Under the pieces are notes generated by a model that saw only the letters and a list, made by a program, of their open reading frames with translations, made no database searches and was not told where the DNA came from. 64,000 nt of DNA from Mesorhizobium sp. J8 (GTDB lineage Bacteria; Pseudomonadota; Alphaproteobacteria; Rhizobiales; Rhizobiaceae): contig NZ_AP024109.1 of the NCBI RefSeq assembly GCF_016591715.1, positions 1-64,000 on the forward strand, given 5' to 3'. Of the stretch, positions 26,782-37,319 are shown in pieces. Numbering within the stretch: position 1 is the first letter of the stretch; each line of letters begins with the position of its first letter. The position numbers were made by a program, and so were the translations under genes.

Positions 26782-26982
26782 TCGGCGCGGCGGACTTTTC
26801 GCCATGCATTGTTTAATGTAGCGCTGGTCGACCCACCTCCGGCTCGGCGAAGCGGACGGAGCGGGGCAGCGCTGCCCTGTGCGATTAACGCAGATCACCC
26901 CCAATTAACGAAATCGGAAGGAGATGTTTAACGCTTCCTCTCTATGTCCCCTCCCCGGGGAGGCGCAGACAGAGCGAGCAAG

Positions 26983-27156
26983 ATGAACGACGAAAAGCGA
27001 AACGAATGGCGCGCCATCTTCTACGTGCAGGCGCGCGTTGCCATCCTGTTTGTGCCGGTCGTGCTCAGCCTTCTCCTCATTGGCATCTTCGCCGGCAATG
27101 AGCGCAAGTCCGTGCCCGACGCCGTCGATCCGACCGTGACGAGCTCGGTGAAATAG
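26983..27156 (+). CDS. Small single-helix membrane protein
   Basis: This 57-aa protein of unknown function has a charged N-terminus (MNDEKRNEWR), one strong membrane helix (about residues 17-37) and a polar tail. ATG 26983 is preceded by GAGCGAGCAAG, a moderate site. The frame starts further upstream at 26944, but those residues are polar and lack a ribosome site. It is a stand-alone gene. Confidence 0.55.
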   Translation: MNDEKRNEWRAIFYVQARVAILFVPVVLSLLLIGIFAGNERKSVPDAVDPTVTSSVK

Positions 27157-27253
27157 CCGGCCGGCTGGTCGGCGACCTCATCTGATAGGCGCCTTCAACA
27201 GCACGTCAAAGCCGACGCTGGACCGGCGTCGTCGAATCGTTAAGCTGTGCTGG

Positions 27254-28003
27254 ATGACCGCCGACTGGCTCCGCACGGACTATCACACGCTGTTTCGACT
27301 GAGCCGCGATGGACGGATTGCCGGCGAGAACGATCCTGATTGCTCACCGGGGCCTCGACTATGGTTGGCAGGCTGCGCATCCGGCAACGTCTTCGGGGTG
27401 CACGCCGATCTGCCTGATGAGCTGGCGGGAGAGCTCGAAGGACTTCTCGCCACCGAGCCGCCCTTCGCGAATCCCGCAACGCCAAGACATCTTGAACGCT
27501 ACCTGGCGCTCCTCGGTGGCGGCAACCATGCGCGGCACAATTTTGGTTTGATCTACCACCTGCCGCACGGGCACCCGTATCCCAGCGGGGTGCGGCTTGT
27601 CGGCAGCGATTCCGAAAGTGGCCAGGCTCTGATCCGGTCCTGGAAGGCGGAGGGAGTACCGGAAGGCTTGTTCGAACTCGGCTTCCGTGAGGTATCGGAC
27701 TTTTGGGCGCCATGGTGCGCGGCTCTGATCGACGGGGAGGTCGCTTCCATCGCCTTTGCGGCTCGATTGGCGGATGCCGGCGCCGAACTCGGGCTGGTAA
27801 CGGTGAAAGCCTTCAGGGGGCGGGGCCTTGCCGCCAGCGCGACTGCCGGATGGTCCCGATTGCCCGAGCTCCGTTCCCGCACGCTGTTCTACAGCACGGA
27901 CCGAGGCAATTTCGGATCGCAACGCGTCGCCGCCCGCCTCGGTCTCCCGCTTCGGGGAGCCAGCTTGCGGATCAGCGAAGACGACCAGGGGGAAGGCGCA
28001 TAG
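27254..28003 (+). CDS. GNAT family N-acetyltransferase
   Basis: This 249-aa protein has a C-terminal GNAT domain, where LVTVKAFRGRGLAAS (about residues 180-194) is the acetyl-CoA-binding V/I-x-x-x-x-R-x-G-x-G/A loop and LFYSTDRGNFGSQRVAARLG resembles the final helix-strand. The N-terminal half is unlike common GNAT proteins. The acceptor is unknown. The first ATG (27254) follows only a weak ribosome site. Its GC content is slightly lower than that of its neighbours. Confidence 0.75.
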   Translation: MTADWLRTDYHTLFRLSRDGRIAGENDPDCSPGPRLWLAGCASGNVFGVHADLPDELAGELEGLLATEPPFANPATPRHLERYLALLGGGNHARHNFGLIYHLPHGHPYPSGVRLVGSDSESGQALIRSWKAEGVPEGLFELGFREVSDFWAPWCAALIDGEVASIAFAARLADAGAELGLVTVKAFRGRGLAASATAGWSRLPELRSRTLFYSTDRGNFGSQRVAARLGLPLRGASLRISEDDQGEGA

Positions 28004-28087
28004 CCAATCCGATCGCCAAAAAGGCCGGCGAGCACAAATGAATCGAAAAGGCCTATCTTATTGATCCCGTTGGTAGTCGGGAAAAGA

Positions 28088-28172
28088 TGGTGCCCAGAAG
28101 AGGACTCGAACCTCCACTCCTTGCGGAACACGGACCTGAACCGTGCGCGTCTACCAATTCCGCCATCTGGGC
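28088..28172 (-). tRNA. tRNA-Leu (anticodon CAG)
   Basis: On the minus strand this 85-nt gene folds as a long-variable-arm tRNA. The acceptor stem is GCCCAGA/TCTGGGC, the D-arm TGGCGGAATTGGTAGACGC, the anticodon loop TTCAGGT with CAG, then a leucine-type variable arm, the T-loop GGTTCGAGTCC and an encoded CCA (28088-28090). It has no neighbours in its transcript and could serve as an island attachment site, but no integrase is seen. Confidence 0.97.
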
Positions 28173-28235
28173 TGGTGGGCGCTCTAGTAAGCGGGCAAAC
28201 GGTATGTGTCAACGCGCTTTTTTGTCGATGGCCGC

Positions 28236-28461
28236 GCTGCCCTCATCGCCATTCCCGCAACGATTGGCGAAACCGGCGGCGGGAGCTTCCCTCTCCCCGC
28301 CACTATACGGGGAGAGGGTGCCGGCAGGCAGGTGAGTGGCGGCGCCGACGGTGATTAGGTGGGGTTCAGCTGTCGCCTGAGTCCGGACGGGTTAATCGCC
28401 GAAGCTGGCGCCGCCCCTCATCCGCCTGCCGGCACCTTCTCCCCGTGAACGGGGAAGGAAG
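28236..28461. repeat. Composite palindromic element between tRNA-Leu and gpmA
   Basis: The gap contains a partial family B core (28236-28285, with GATTGGCGAAACCGGC at 28262-28277), then a palindromic pair: CTCTCCCCGCC..GGGGAGAGGGTGCCGGCAGGC (near 28290-28330) and its partial complement GCCTGCCGGCACCTTCTCCCC (28425-28445). It holds no gene and may aid termination of gpmA. Confidence 0.6.
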
Positions 28462-28462
28462 C

Positions 28463-29083
28463 TTACCCCTCCAGCACGTCTTTCTTCGCTACCGTGGAAT
28501 CGGCGTTGAGCTTGTAGATCACCGGCACGCCGGTGCCGAGCTCGAGCTTGACGATCTCCTCTCCGCTCTTGCCGTCCAGCGCCATGATCAGCGCGCGCAG
28601 CGAATTGCCGTGCGCGGCGACCAGCACGGTTTCGCCGCGCAGCACATGCGGCTGCACCTCGTGCAGGTAATAGGGCCACACGCGCGCGCCGGTGTCCTTC
28701 AGGCTTTCGCCGCCGGGCGGCGCGATGTCGTAGGAGCGGCGCCAGATATGCACCTGCTCCTCGCCCCATTTCTTGCGCGCGTCGTCCTTGTTGAGGCCGG
28801 AGAGGTCGCCATAATCGCGCTCGTTGAGCGCCTGGTCGCGGATCGTCTTGAGGTCGCTCTGGCCGACCACGTCGAGGATGTGCTGGCAGGTCTTCTGCGC
28901 CCGCTTCAGGGCGGAGGTGTAGGCGATGTCGAATTTCAGGCCGCGCGCCTTGAGCTTTTCGCCGGCCGCCAGCGCTTCCGCCGTGCCCTGCTCGGTCAGG
29001 TCGACGTCGCGCCAGCCGGTGAACAGGTTCTTCAGGTTCCATTCGCTCTGGCCGTGGCGCACGAGCACGAGAGTTCCCGACAT
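28463..29083 (-). CDS. gpmA: 2,3-bisphosphoglycerate-dependent phosphoglycerate mutase
   Basis: This 206-aa glycolytic enzyme interconverts 3- and 2-phosphoglycerate. The histidine phosphatase motif [10 protein letters not shown] (residues 6-15, phospho-His9) and the second catalytic His in [14 protein letters not shown] are present. The length fits the short alphaproteobacterial GpmA form. It lies 78 bases after dapB in the glk-exporter-dapB-gpmA run. Confidence 0.95.
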   Translation of the reverse strand: MSGTLVLVRHGQSEWNLKNLFTGWRDVDLTEQGTAEALAAGEKLKARGLKFDIAYTSALKRAQKTCQHILDVVGQSDLKTIRDQALNERDYGDLSGLNKDDARKKWGEEQVHIWRRSYDIAPPGGESLKDTGARVWPYYLHEVQPHVLRGETVLVAAHGNSLRALIMALDGKSGEEIVKLELGTGVPVIYKLNADSTVAKKDVLEG

Positions 29084-29161
29084 GTCAGCTCCTCTGGGGT
29101 TTGGCAGTTCCAGCGATTTCCCGTCCGGAATTGCGTAAGAAGGAAATACTTCAGGCTTGTG

Positions 29162-29983
29162 TCAGCTCAGGCCGAGCACATCCCGCATGGAATAGAGGCC
29201 GGGCTTCTTGCCGCGGGCCCAAAGTGCGGCTTTCACCGCGCCGCGGGCGAAGATCGCCCGGTCCTCGGCATGGTGGGAGAGCGTGATGCGCTCGCCGGTG
29301 CCGGCAAGGATCACGCTGTGGTCGCCGACCACCGAGCCGCCGCGCAGCGTGGCGAAGCCGATGGATCCCGCCTTGCGCACGCCGGTATGGCCGTCGCGCA
29401 CCCGCACGCTGTTGTCGGCAAGATCGATGCCGCGCCCCTTGGCCGCCGCCTCGCCGAGCAGCAGCGCCGTGCCGGACGGCGCATCGACCTTGTGGCGATG
29501 ATGCATCTCTAGGATCTCAATGTCGAAATCGTCGGCGTCGAGGGCCTTTGCGGCCTGCTCGACGAGCACCGCCAGAAGGTTGACGCCGAGGCTCATATTG
29601 CCGGATTTGACGATCGTCGCATGCCGCGCGGCGGCGGCGATCTTCGCGTCATCGTCGGCCGAGCAGCCGGTGGTGCCGATGACATGGACGATGCGCGCCT
29701 GCGCGGCATAGCCGGCGAATTCGACGCTTGCGGCCGGCGCGGTGAAATCGAGCACGCCGTCGGCCTTGGCGAAGGCCGGCAGCGGATCGTCGACGATCGG
29801 CACGTTGACGGTGCCGATGCCGGCAAGCTCGCCGGCATCCTTGCCGAGATAGGGGGAGTCCGGCCGCTCGATCGCGGCGGCGACACGCGCGCCGGGCATC
29901 GTATGGATGGCGCGGATCAGCGTCTGGCCCATGCGGCCCGCAGCGCCCACCACCACCAGGCCCATATCGCCCGATTCACTCAT
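29162..29983 (-). CDS. dapB: 4-hydroxy-tetrahydrodipicolinate reductase
   Basis: This 273-aa enzyme of the lysine and diaminopimelate pathway reduces 4-hydroxy-tetrahydrodipicolinate with NAD(P)H. The nucleotide fold [13 protein letters not shown] (residues 13-25) and the catalytic loop [16 protein letters not shown] (about 160-175) are intact. The ATG overlaps the stop of the upstream ABC exporter gene (ATGA at 29980-29983), so the two are cotranslated. Confidence 0.96.
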   Translation of the reverse strand: MSESGDMGLVVVGAAGRMGQTLIRAIHTMPGARVAAAIERPDSPYLGKDAGELAGIGTVNVPIVDDPLPAFAKADGVLDFTAPAASVEFAGYAAQARIVHVIGTTGCSADDDAKIAAAARHATIVKSGNMSLGVNLLAVLVEQAAKALDADDFDIEILEMHHRHKVDAPSGTALLLGEAAAKGRGIDLADNSVRVRDGHTGVRKAGSIGFATLRGGSVVGDHSVILAGTGERITLSHHAEDRAIFARGAVKAALWARGKKPGLYSMRDVLGLS

Positions 29984-31902
29984 GCGCTTCTCCCGATGGT
30001 CTTCCTGGCGCGGCTGCGCGGCGCCGGAGTCTGGGCTGAAGTTTGGCTTGCCTTGACGTCGTCGACAAGCCCCAGCCCCTTCTTGCCCTGGATGCGGTGG
30101 AAGCGGGCATAGACGGAGTGCGGATCGGCCATCAGCGAGGCATGCGTGCCTTCCTCGACCAGCCGTCCCTCTTCCAGCACGATGATGTGGTCGGCATTGA
30201 CCACCGTCGACAGCCGGTGCGCGATGACGATCGTCGTGCGCCCCTCCATCACATGGGTCAACGCTTCCTGCACGCGCGCCTCGGCCTCGTTGTCGAGCGC
30301 CGAGGTCGCCTCGTCGAGCAGAAGGATCGGCGCCTGGCGAACGATGGCGCGCGCGATCGACACGCGCTGGCGCTGGCCGCCGGACAGCGTCGAGCCGCCT
30401 TCGCCGACCGGCGTGTCGTAGCCTTGCGGCTGCTGGCGGATGAACTCGTCGGCCGCCGCCAGTTTCGCCGCCTGCTCGATCTCGGCGTCGGTCGCGGAAA
30501 GCCGGCCGAAGCGGATGTTGTCGCGGATCGTGCCTTCGAAGAGATACGGCGCCTGCGCGACATAGGCGATCGATTGGCGCAGCGAATGCTTGGTTACCTT
30601 GGCGATATCCTGGCCGTCGACCTCGATCGTGCCCTTGTCGACGTCGTAGAAGCGCTGCAGCAGCGCCACCATCGTCGACTTGCCGGCGCCCGAGGCGCCG
30701 ACGACGGCCGTGACCTTGCCGGCCGCGGCGGTGAAGGTCAGGTCCTTCAGCACCGGCGTGTCGGGGTTGTAGCCGAAGGTCACATTGTTGAAGCGCACCT
30801 CGCCGGTGGTGACCTTCGCTTCGACCGCGTCGGGCGCGTCGCCCTGCTTCGGCTCGAGGTCGAGCAGCTCGTAGATCATGCGCGCGTTGACCAGGGCGCG
30901 CTCCATGCCGACCTGCGTGCGCGCCAAGCGCCTAGCCGGGTCATAGGCCAGGATCAGCGCGGTGATGAAGGAGAACACCGCGCCCGGCGGCTGCCCGAGC
31001 ACCAGCGCCCGATAGCCTGAATAGGCAAGCACGGCGGTGATGGCGAGGCCGCCGAGAATTTCGGAGATCGGCGACAGCCGCTCCGAGACGCGGGCGATCT
31101 TGTTGTTACGCTGCTCGGCCGTGTCGGCCATGATGCCGATGCGGCGCGCCAGCTCGTCCTCCAGGGTGAAGGCCTTGACGATGGCGATGCCTTGCGTGGC
31201 CTCCTGCACCGAGCCGTTCAGCCGCGAGTTGATCAGCACGGATTCGCGGTTGATCTTGCGCAGGCGGCGGGTGATGTAGATGACGGCCCAGATCAGCGGC
31301 GGCCCGATCAGCAGCGAGCTGAGCGACAAGACCGGATCCTGGTAGATCATCACGCAGACGAGTGCGACGAGCGAGACCGCGTCGCGGCTGATGGAGGTCA
31401 GCGTCAGCGACAGCAGGTCGCGGATGCCGCCGACATTCTCGTTGACCTGCGCCGCCAGCCGGCCGGAACGGGTCTCGTTGAAGAAGTCGACGCCGAGCTT
31501 CATCAGATGGTCGAAGCTGCGCTTCTGGTAGCGGGCGACCAGATTGTTGCCTATCTTGGCCAGCGCCACCGCCTGGCCGTAGCCGGCGAAGCCGCGCAGT
31601 ACGGAGGCGCCCATGAAACCGGCGCAGATCCAGACGATCATGTCGCTGCGCCGTTCGTAGAAGATCTGGTTGATCATCGGGGCCATGATCCACGCCGTGA
31701 AGGCGGTGGAGCCGGAAACGATCAGCAGGCATGCGACGGCGACGACATAAGTCCAACGGTATTCCTTGCCGTTTTCGGCCAGGATGCGGCGCAGCACGGC
31801 GCTGACCTCGGTGGGCTGGACTTTCAGTTTGAGGGAAGATTGGACGGTCAAATCAGGGGCGCTTCGTGGTTTCCGCGTGTCGGATGGGCCGTATTTCGGC
31901 AT
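29980..31902 (-). CDS. MsbA-like ABC exporter (fused permease and ATPase)
   Basis: This 640-aa half-transporter has six membrane helices (about residues 45-330) and a C-terminal ATPase with Walker A (GASGAGKST), signature (LSGGQRQR), Walker B ([12 protein letters not shown]) and H-loop (AHRLSTV). It resembles lipid A or multidrug exporters; the cargo cannot be read from sequence. I chose ATG 31902 because the region upstream is a dispersed repeat (31910-31970) that merely keeps the frame open. Overlaps dapB by ATGA. Confidence 0.9.
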   Translation of the reverse strand: MPKYGPSDTRKPRSAPDLTVQSSLKLKVQPTEVSAVLRRILAENGKEYRWTYVVAVACLLIVSGSTAFTAWIMAPMINQIFYERRSDMIVWICAGFMGASVLRGFAGYGQAVALAKIGNNLVARYQKRSFDHLMKLGVDFFNETRSGRLAAQVNENVGGIRDLLSLTLTSISRDAVSLVALVCVMIYQDPVLSLSSLLIGPPLIWAVIYITRRLRKINRESVLINSRLNGSVQEATQGIAIVKAFTLEDELARRIGIMADTAEQRNNKIARVSERLSPISEILGGLAITAVLAYSGYRALVLGQPPGAVFSFITALILAYDPARRLARTQVGMERALVNARMIYELLDLEPKQGDAPDAVEAKVTTGEVRFNNVTFGYNPDTPVLKDLTFTAAAGKVTAVVGASGAGKSTMVALLQRFYDVDKGTIEVDGQDIAKVTKHSLRQSIAYVAQAPYLFEGTIRDNIRFGRLSATDAEIEQAAKLAAADEFIRQQPQGYDTPVGEGGSTLSGGQRQRVSIARAIVRQAPILLLDEATSALDNEAEARVQEALTHVMEGRTTIVIAHRLSTVVNADHIIVLEEGRLVEEGTHASLMADPHSVYARFHRIQGKKGLGLVDDVKASQTSAQTPAPRSRARKTIGRSA

Positions 31903-31909
31903 CCTCTTA

Positions 31910-31970
31910 GAGCAATTCCAGGAAAAGTGTGAGCGGTTTTCCGTCCGGAATTGCGTCAAAACAAAGGGAT
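31910..31970. repeat. Dispersed element, family C, copy 2
   Basis: The sequence begins GAGCAATTCCAGGAAAAGTG and continues GAGCGGTTTTCCGTCCGG and AATTGCGTC. It directly abuts the exporter start and so lies in its leader. Copies at 9261, 33161 and 62956 share the same order. Confidence 0.7.
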
Positions 31971-32036
31971 AGCCCGGCTACGGCTTGCCTATGGCGAAAC
32001 TTCGTCGCGGTGGCCGATCGCCACCCCCTGGCGCGC

Positions 32037-33056
32037 TCAGGTCCGCCAGTGCCGCCCCGCCGTGTTGACGCCGTACAGCGATGGCGTCCTGGCATAGGCG
32101 GCGAGCCCGAGCAGCGCCGCCAGCGGATGGGTGATGACATAGACCGGCATTTTGCGCATCAGCGCGCTGTGCGGCGCCTTGTCCTCGAAGGCAGCGCGGA
32201 AATTGCCTTCCTTCAGCGCCGGCACGATCTTCTGCGCGATGCCGCCGGTGAGGAACACGCCGCCGCGGCCCATGAACACCAGCGCGAGATCGCCGGCGGT
32301 GCGGCCGAGGCAGGTGACGAACAGCTCCAGCGCCTCTTCGGCCACTGCGTCGGTTTTGGCGAGCGCGGCGCCGGTGATCTCGGCCGGCGTCGCTAAGGGC
32401 GTCGGCTTGCCGTCTGTCCTCGCCACGGCGCGGTAGACGTTGACCAGCCCGCGTCCGCACAGGATCTGCTCGCCGGAGATGCGGCCTTCGAGCTTGTCGA
32501 TATGCGGGAACACCTCGAAGTCGCGCGGCGTGCGCGGGCCGATATCCATGTGCCCGCCCTCGCCCGGCACCGGGATCCAGTGGTTGAGCGCATAGATCAG
32601 TCCGGCGACGCCGAGGCCTGTGCCGGGGCCGAGCACGACGCGGCTCGCATTGGGTTCCGGCGCGCCGCCGCCGATCTTTTCCATATGCTCTTCGCCGAGC
32701 GCCACCACCGCCAGCGCCTGCGCCTCGAAATCGTTGAGCACGACGGCCTCGCTCAGGCCCAGATTGGCGAGCATCTGCCGAGGCTTCACGACCCAGGGGC
32801 AGTTGGTGAGCGGGATCTCGTCGCCGTCGACCGGCCCCGCGACCGCCAGCACCGCCGAGTTCGGCTGGACGGACGAGCGGTCGAGCACCGCCGCCTGGAT
32901 CGCCTCGTCGATGGTCTTGAAGTTGGCGGTCTGGACGATCTGCGGCTCCGTCGCTTCCGAATTCGCGTCGAGCACGATCGAGAAACGCGCATTGGTGCCG
33001 CCAATGTCGCCGATCAGGACCGGAAACCGCAGTCCCTTCTCGTCTTCGCCTGCCAT
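32037..33056 (-). CDS. glk: Glucokinase
   Basis: This 339-aa enzyme phosphorylates glucose with ATP. The phosphate-binding [13 protein letters not shown] (residues 13-25), [17 protein letters not shown] (about 87-103), [10 protein letters not shown] with the catalytic Asp and the [11 protein letters not shown] loop fit bacterial group A Glk. I chose ATG 33056; the extra upstream residues in the open frame are not conserved. It is the first gene of the minus-strand run leading to the exporter, dapB and gpmA, with 134 bases before the exporter. Confidence 0.94.
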   Translation of the reverse strand: MAGEDEKGLRFPVLIGDIGGTNARFSIVLDANSEATEPQIVQTANFKTIDEAIQAAVLDRSSVQPNSAVLAVAGPVDGDEIPLTNCPWVVKPRQMLANLGLSEAVVLNDFEAQALAVVALGEEHMEKIGGGAPEPNASRVVLGPGTGLGVAGLIYALNHWIPVPGEGGHMDIGPRTPRDFEVFPHIDKLEGRISGEQILCGRGLVNVYRAVARTDGKPTPLATPAEITGAALAKTDAVAEEALELFVTCLGRTAGDLALVFMGRGGVFLTGGIAQKIVPALKEGNFRAAFEDKAPHSALMRKMPVYVITHPLAALLGLAAYARTPSLYGVNTAGRHWRT

Positions 33057-33160
33057 GCTCTTGGTCGTCCTCGCTGCGGCGCCGCTGCGCCGGTTCAATC
33101 GCCCATTTCAATCGATTGACTAGCGCATGACCCCGCAAAGGGGAAGCCCGCTCGCGCCTT

Positions 33161-33259
33161 AGAGCAATTCCCAGGAAAAGTGTGAGCGGTTTCCGTCCGG
33201 AATTGCGTCTAAGCAAAAAGATAAGGTATTTCGCCGTTTCCGTGAAACGGTGAAACGCA
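33161..33259. repeat. Dispersed element, family C, copy 3
   Basis: This long copy runs from AGAGCAATTCCCAGGAAAAG through TCCGTCCGGAATTGCGT to TCGCCGTTTCCGTGAAACGG. It ends at the stop of mepA and lies upstream of glk. The last part forms a hairpin (CCGTTTC/GAAACGG). Confidence 0.7.
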
Positions 33260-34342
33260 CTAGTTCCCCGGTCTCGGCCTTGGCAGCGGGATGCCGATCT
33301 TGGGCGTCGGCGCGAAGGCGCTTGCGGCCGCCGGCATGGCGGCGTTGCCGCTGGAGATCGTTTCCGCCGGCTCGCTGGGCTCGGGTTCGGCGACAGCGAC
33401 CGCTGCGGCGCTTCCGCCATGATAGGTCACCGCCTCCAGCGACGGCGCGTCCGGCGCAGCGAGCACGTCCTGGCACTGCCTGGGCAGATTGGCCATCGTC
33501 ATCACGTCGCGCGCCTTGGGGGCGTCCGGGTTCTTGTTCGGCCGCCACGGCTCCTCGGTGAACCACCAGGCCAGCGGCTTGCCGCAGCCGTCGTCGTTCG
33601 GCGTTGTCTCCTGCCCCTTGCAGAACGGCGAGCCCGGCTGGCAGCCGATGCGCATATGGAAATGATAGTCATGGCCCCAGAACGGCCGGATCTTGCGCAG
33701 CCAGGAACGGTCGCCGGTGACGGTGTCGCAGAGCTTCTTCTTGATGCCGGGATTGACCAGGATGCGCTCGACCTCCGGATAGCTCGCCGCGCGCTTGAGC
33801 AGCCTTGTGTGCGCCGGCGTCCACAGCGCGTCCTTCACCAGATGCGTCTTCTCGTCGACCATCAGCGTGGCGCTCATCGTCTCGCGCTGCGCGATGGTCA
33901 GCGGCTGCTTCGGCATCGGCGTCAGCCAGATGTCGGCATCGAGCCCGATCTGGTGCGAGGCATGGCCGGTCATCATCGGTCCGCCGCGCGGCTGCGAGAC
34001 GTCGCCGACCAGAAGCCCCGGCCAGCCATCGGCGTGGGCATCGCGCGCGAGCTTCTCGATCAGCGCGATCATCGCCGGATGGCCCCAGCGGCGGTTACGC
34101 GACGGACGCATCACTTCCCAGGTCGGACCTTCCATCGGCAGCGCCACGCCGCCGGTGAAGCAGCCTTTCGAATAGAAGCCGAAGGATTGCGCCGGCGCGA
34201 CCGCCGGCAGCTTCTGGGCGCCGAACAGCTCCTTCGCGCGCGGTTCGGCCGAAATGGCGGCAGCCGCCAGCGCGGCGAGCGCCACCAGCGCCAGCGCGGC
34301 GGTCAGGAACGGCTTGCGGTCAGGCAGCGATCGCAAATTCAT
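33260..34342 (-). CDS. mepA: Penicillin-insensitive murein endopeptidase
   Basis: This 360-aa periplasmic zinc peptidase (M74 family) cuts D-alanyl-meso-DAP cross-links in peptidoglycan. A signal peptide (about residues 1-32) precedes the catalytic domain. Metal and active-site motifs are visible in TGHASHQIGLDADIWL (near 123-138) and WGHDYHFHMRIGC (near 212-224). The last 70 residues are an Ala/Pro-rich extension absent from E. coli MepA. It stands alone between repeats. Confidence 0.93.
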   Translation of the reverse strand: MNLRSLPDRKPFLTAALALVALAALAAAAISAEPRAKELFGAQKLPAVAPAQSFGFYSKGCFTGGVALPMEGPTWEVMRPSRNRRWGHPAMIALIEKLARDAHADGWPGLLVGDVSQPRGGPMMTGHASHQIGLDADIWLTPMPKQPLTIAQRETMSATLMVDEKTHLVKDALWTPAHTRLLKRAASYPEVERILVNPGIKKKLCDTVTGDRSWLRKIRPFWGHDYHFHMRIGCQPGSPFCKGQETTPNDDGCGKPLAWWFTEEPWRPNKNPDAPKARDVMTMANLPRQCQDVLAAPDAPSLEAVTYHGGSAAAVAVAEPEPSEPAETISSGNAAMPAAASAFAPTPKIGIPLPRPRPGN

Positions 34343-34443
34343 CAGGCTGGGTCCCTCTCCAGTCTATGCCGCATGGTCGGCGAACCCGGAACGAATCATA
34401 CCACGGCGCGCGTCCCGCATCGATCTTCAGCGCTGGATCAAGA

Positions 34444-34490
34444 AGGATGATGTCGTCCGAAAACCGCTTCACACTTTTCGGCATCATCCT
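34444..34490. repeat. Dispersed element, family D, copy 2 (carries a stop codon)
   Basis: An imperfect palindrome with AGGATGAT at the left and ATCATCCT at the right surrounds CCGAAAACCGCTTCACACTTTT. The stop codon of the epimerase gene (34484-34486) lies inside the right arm. Confidence 0.6.
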
Positions 34491-35386
34491 CGCATCGGGC
34501 TGCGCGGCGCGCCGTCCCGCCAGTTGCCCTCGGTCCACATCCGCTCCAGCGCCACCCGGTAGTTGGGAAACCGGAAGCGGTAGCCGGCCGCCTTGATCGC
34601 CTGATTCGCGACGCGCTTGTTCTCGCCATAGAAAGACCGCGCCATGGGCGAAAGTTGGGCGGTCTCGAAGGGAATGTCCGGCGGCGGTTCGACGCCCATC
34701 AGTCCGGCGGCATAGGCCACGACGTCCTGCGGCGGCGCCGGCTCGTCATCGGTGACGTTGAAGATGCCGCCGCGGTTGCTGCCGGCGAGATGCCACAGCG
34801 CGCCGGCGATGTCGTCGCAATGGATGCGGTTGAACACCTGCCCCGGCTTGACCAGCCGCCGCGCCGTGCCGTCCTCGAGATTGGCCAGCGCGTTGCGGCC
34901 GGGCCCGTAGATGCCGGACAGACGCAGGATCGCCGCCGGCTTGCCGATCTCTTGGCCGAGCGCCAGCCATTCCCGTTCGGCCGCCACGCGCATCACGGAA
35001 CGCTTCGACACCGGCCGGCAGTCGCTTGTCTCGTCAACCCAGGCGCCGCCATGGTCGCCATAGACGCCGACAGTGGAGAGATAGCCGATCCATTGCAGCG
35101 CCGGCATGTTTGCCCGGATCGTTGCTCCGGCGGCGTTGAGCACCGGATCGCCGGCTTCGTCGGGAGCCACCGAGACGATGAGATGGGTGGTCTGCCGAAG
35201 CGCGTCGCCGAGTTCCGGCGACAGCGCGCCGTCGAATTGCAGCGGCCCGATGCCGGCCGATCGCAGCGCTTCGAACCTTTCCGTGGCCCGGGTCGTGCCG
35301 AAGACCGGCGCGTGTTGGGCGTTGGCCCGCGCGAAAGCCTTGGCCGAATAGCCGGCGCCGAAGATGAAGAAGCGTCTTTCGCTCAT
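34484..35386 (-). CDS. NAD-dependent epimerase/dehydratase family protein (atypical SDR)
   Basis: This 300-aa extended short-chain dehydrogenase has an N-terminal nucleotide fold ([16 protein letters not shown], residues 5-20), [11 protein letters not shown] near 104-114 and [13 protein letters not shown] near 149-161. It resembles the YeeZ-like SDR group of unknown reaction. The ATG at 35386 overlaps the queG stop (ATGA), so it is expressed with queG. The stop codon lies inside a dispersed palindrome. Confidence 0.87.
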   Translation of the reverse strand: MSERRFFIFGAGYSAKAFARANAQHAPVFGTTRATERFEALRSAGIGPLQFDGALSPELGDALRQTTHLIVSVAPDEAGDPVLNAAGATIRANMPALQWIGYLSTVGVYGDHGGAWVDETSDCRPVSKRSVMRVAAEREWLALGQEIGKPAAILRLSGIYGPGRNALANLEDGTARRLVKPGQVFNRIHCDDIAGALWHLAGSNRGGIFNVTDDEPAPPQDVVAYAAGLMGVEPPPDIPFETAQLSPMARSFYGENKRVANQAIKAAGYRFRFPNYRVALERMWTEGNWRDGAPRSPMRG

Positions 35387-36534
35387 AGGTGAACCTCTCC
35401 GGGTGCCAAGGCCGCCAGCCATTCCTCTTGAACGGCCGCATCCGTCTCGGTCTTCGAAGCCGTGGCGGCGAGGTCGCCAAATTCGCGGTCGGGAAGCAGT
35501 CGCGACAGAGCCCAGATTGCCGCACCCCGCACCAGCGGCGAGGCATCGCCCAAAAGGCCTCGGACGATGGGCGTCAGAGCAGCATCGCCCGAATTGCCGG
35601 CGGCGATCAGCACGTTGCGGGCAAAACGGTCGCGGCCGATGCGCTTGACCGGGGAACCCGAGAAGAAAGCGCGGAACGCCGCATCGTCGAGGGCGAGCAG
35701 CTCGGACAGCTTCGGCTCGCGCAGATCCTCGCGCGCGGCAAGCTTCGCCTCGGAAGCCGCGCTGGCGAACTTGTTCCAAGGGCAGGCGGCCAGGCAATCG
35801 TCGCAGCCATAGATGCGGTTGCCGATCGCCTCGCGGAATTCGCGCGGGATCGGCCCCTTGTTCTCGATGGTGAGGTAAGAGATGCAGCGCCGCGCATCGA
35901 GCCGGTAGGGCACGGGAAACGCGCCGGTCGGGCAGGCGTCGAGGCAGGCGCGGCAGGAGCCGCAATGGTCGATCTCTGCCTTGTCCGGCTCCAGCTCGGC
36001 TGTGGTGAAGATCGTGCCGAGGAACAGCCACGAGCCATGCGCGCGGCTGACCAGGTTGGTGTGCTTGCCCTGCCAGCCGAGGCCGGCCGCTTCCGCCAGC
36101 GGTTTTTCCATCACCGGCGCGGTGTCGACGAACACCTTCACGTCGCCGCCGGCCTTCGCCACGATCTTGCCGGCGATCTCCTTCAGCCGGCCCTTCATCA
36201 CGTCGTGATAGTCGCGATTCTGCGCATAGACCGAGATCGCGCCGCGGTCGGACTTCGCCAGGATATCGCGCGGATCGCGGTCCGGGCCGTAATTCATGGC
36301 GAGCACCACGATCGAGCGCACCTCCGGCCACAGCGTCGAGGGCTCGGCCCGGCGCTGAAGCGTCTCGGCGATCCACGCCATCGAGCCGTGGAAACCGTCG
36401 GCGACGAATTCGGCGAGCCTTGCCGGTGCCAGCGGGATCGCGTCCGGCCGGGTCACGGCGACCGCCTCGAAACCGGCGCGGCGCGCCTCCGCGTCAATCA
36501 GCGCGCGCAGTTTTTCAGAAGTCGAGGTCCGCAT
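35383..36534 (-). CDS. queG: Epoxyqueuosine reductase
   Basis: This 383-aa cobalamin-dependent iron-sulfur enzyme makes queuosine from epoxyqueuosine in tRNA. Two [4Fe-4S] sites are visible, [15 protein letters not shown] near residues 192-206 and [11 protein letters not shown] near 242-252. The C-terminal part includes a HEAT-like repeat ([17 protein letters not shown]). The start overlaps the end of the glutathione transferase gene by 20 bases. Family length is normal. Confidence 0.95.
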   Translation of the reverse strand: MRTSTSEKLRALIDAEARRAGFEAVAVTRPDAIPLAPARLAEFVADGFHGSMAWIAETLQRRAEPSTLWPEVRSIVVLAMNYGPDRDPRDILAKSDRGAISVYAQNRDYHDVMKGRLKEIAGKIVAKAGGDVKVFVDTAPVMEKPLAEAAGLGWQGKHTNLVSRAHGSWLFLGTIFTTAELEPDKAEIDHCGSCRACLDACPTGAFPVPYRLDARRCISYLTIENKGPIPREFREAIGNRIYGCDDCLAACPWNKFASAASEAKLAAREDLREPKLSELLALDDAAFRAFFSGSPVKRIGRDRFARNVLIAAGNSGDAALTPIVRGLLGDASPLVRGAAIWALSRLLPDREFGDLAATASKTETDAAVQEEWLAALAPGEVHL

Positions 36535-37207
36535 AATGCGATACCGGCGACAGGCCGCGCACCCGGTCGGAGAGCAGCGGCCGGAAGGACGGCCGCGATT
36601 TCACCCGCGTGTACCATTCGCGCGCGGCGCCATGTTCGCGCCAGTCGATCTCGCCGAGATAATCGAGCACCGAAAGCGTCGCCGCTGCGGCGAGGTCGGC
36701 ATAGGTCACCTTGTTGCCGGCCAGCCAATGGCGCGTGCCGGCCAGCCAATTGGTGTATTTCATGTGCTGGCGGATGTTGGCGCGCGCGGCGCGGATCGCC
36801 GCCGAGTCGGGCGAGCCGCCGCCGGCCGTCTCCGGCATGACCGGCTTCAGCACGCGCTCGCGCACGAGATGGCGGGTCACTTCGCTCTCGGCCTTCGCAA
36901 GATACCAGTCCGTCAGCCGGCGGATTTCGGCGCGCTGCATCGGGTCCTCGGCGAACAGTCTTTTGTCGCGCTTCAAGACGCCCCGGGTCTCGTCGAGATA
37001 TTCGGCAATCACCATGGCGCCGACGATCGGCACGTCGCCTTCGGCGAGCAGGATCGGCAGCGTTCCGGCCGGATTCAGCGCCAGGAACTCCTTGCGCCTG
37101 GTCCATGGCTTTTCCTCGATCAGCGCCAGCTCCTCGCCATACTCGCCGAAGGCGAGGCGGACGAACCGGCAGGTGGCGAACATGGGATGATGGAAAAGCG
37201 TCAGCAT
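36515..37207 (-). CDS. Glutathione S-transferase family protein
   Basis: This 230-aa protein has the N-terminal thioredoxin-like domain ([18 protein letters not shown], with NPAGTLPIL near residues 45-53 for the cis-proline site) and an all-helical C-terminal domain. Alphaproteobacterial proteins like this precede queG, but the substrate is unknown. I chose ATG 37207; frame upstream is in the palindrome region. It overlaps queG by 20 bases. Confidence 0.88.
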   Translation of the reverse strand: MLTLFHHPMFATCRFVRLAFGEYGEELALIEEKPWTRRKEFLALNPAGTLPILLAEGDVPIVGAMVIAEYLDETRGVLKRDKRLFAEDPMQRAEIRRLTDWYLAKAESEVTRHLVRERVLKPVMPETAGGGSPDSAAIRAARANIRQHMKYTNWLAGTRHWLAGNKVTYADLAAAATLSVLDYLGEIDWREHGAAREWYTRVKSRPSFRPLLSDRVRGLSPVSHYADLDF

Positions 37208-37229
37208 GGTTCCGCGATGATAGGGCGCA

Positions 37230-37306
37230 CTAGTGTGGTGGATTTGAAGTTCCTGTACCCTCAATGGCATCAGCGTCCAGGAACTTCAAATCCAAAACCA
37301 CACTAG
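37230..37306. repeat. Palindrome 1 with TA-flanked ends, MITE-like
   Basis: The left arm, CTAGTGTGGTGGATTTGAAG then TTCCTG (37230-37255), pairs with the right arm 37278-37306 apart from three extra bases. The pair closes on a 22-base loop. The ends read TAGTGTGG..CCACACTA with TA at both edges, as expected of a Tc1/IS630-type miniature element. It carries no gene. Confidence 0.65.
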
Positions 37307-37319
37307 AACTTAAAGTTGA

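Noticed and set aside
28236..28461. Repeats near tRNA-Leu read as attachment sites or a CRISPR
   Set aside because: The repeats are inverted palindromic elements seen elsewhere in the window. There is no tRNA 3'-end duplication, integrase or regular spacer.
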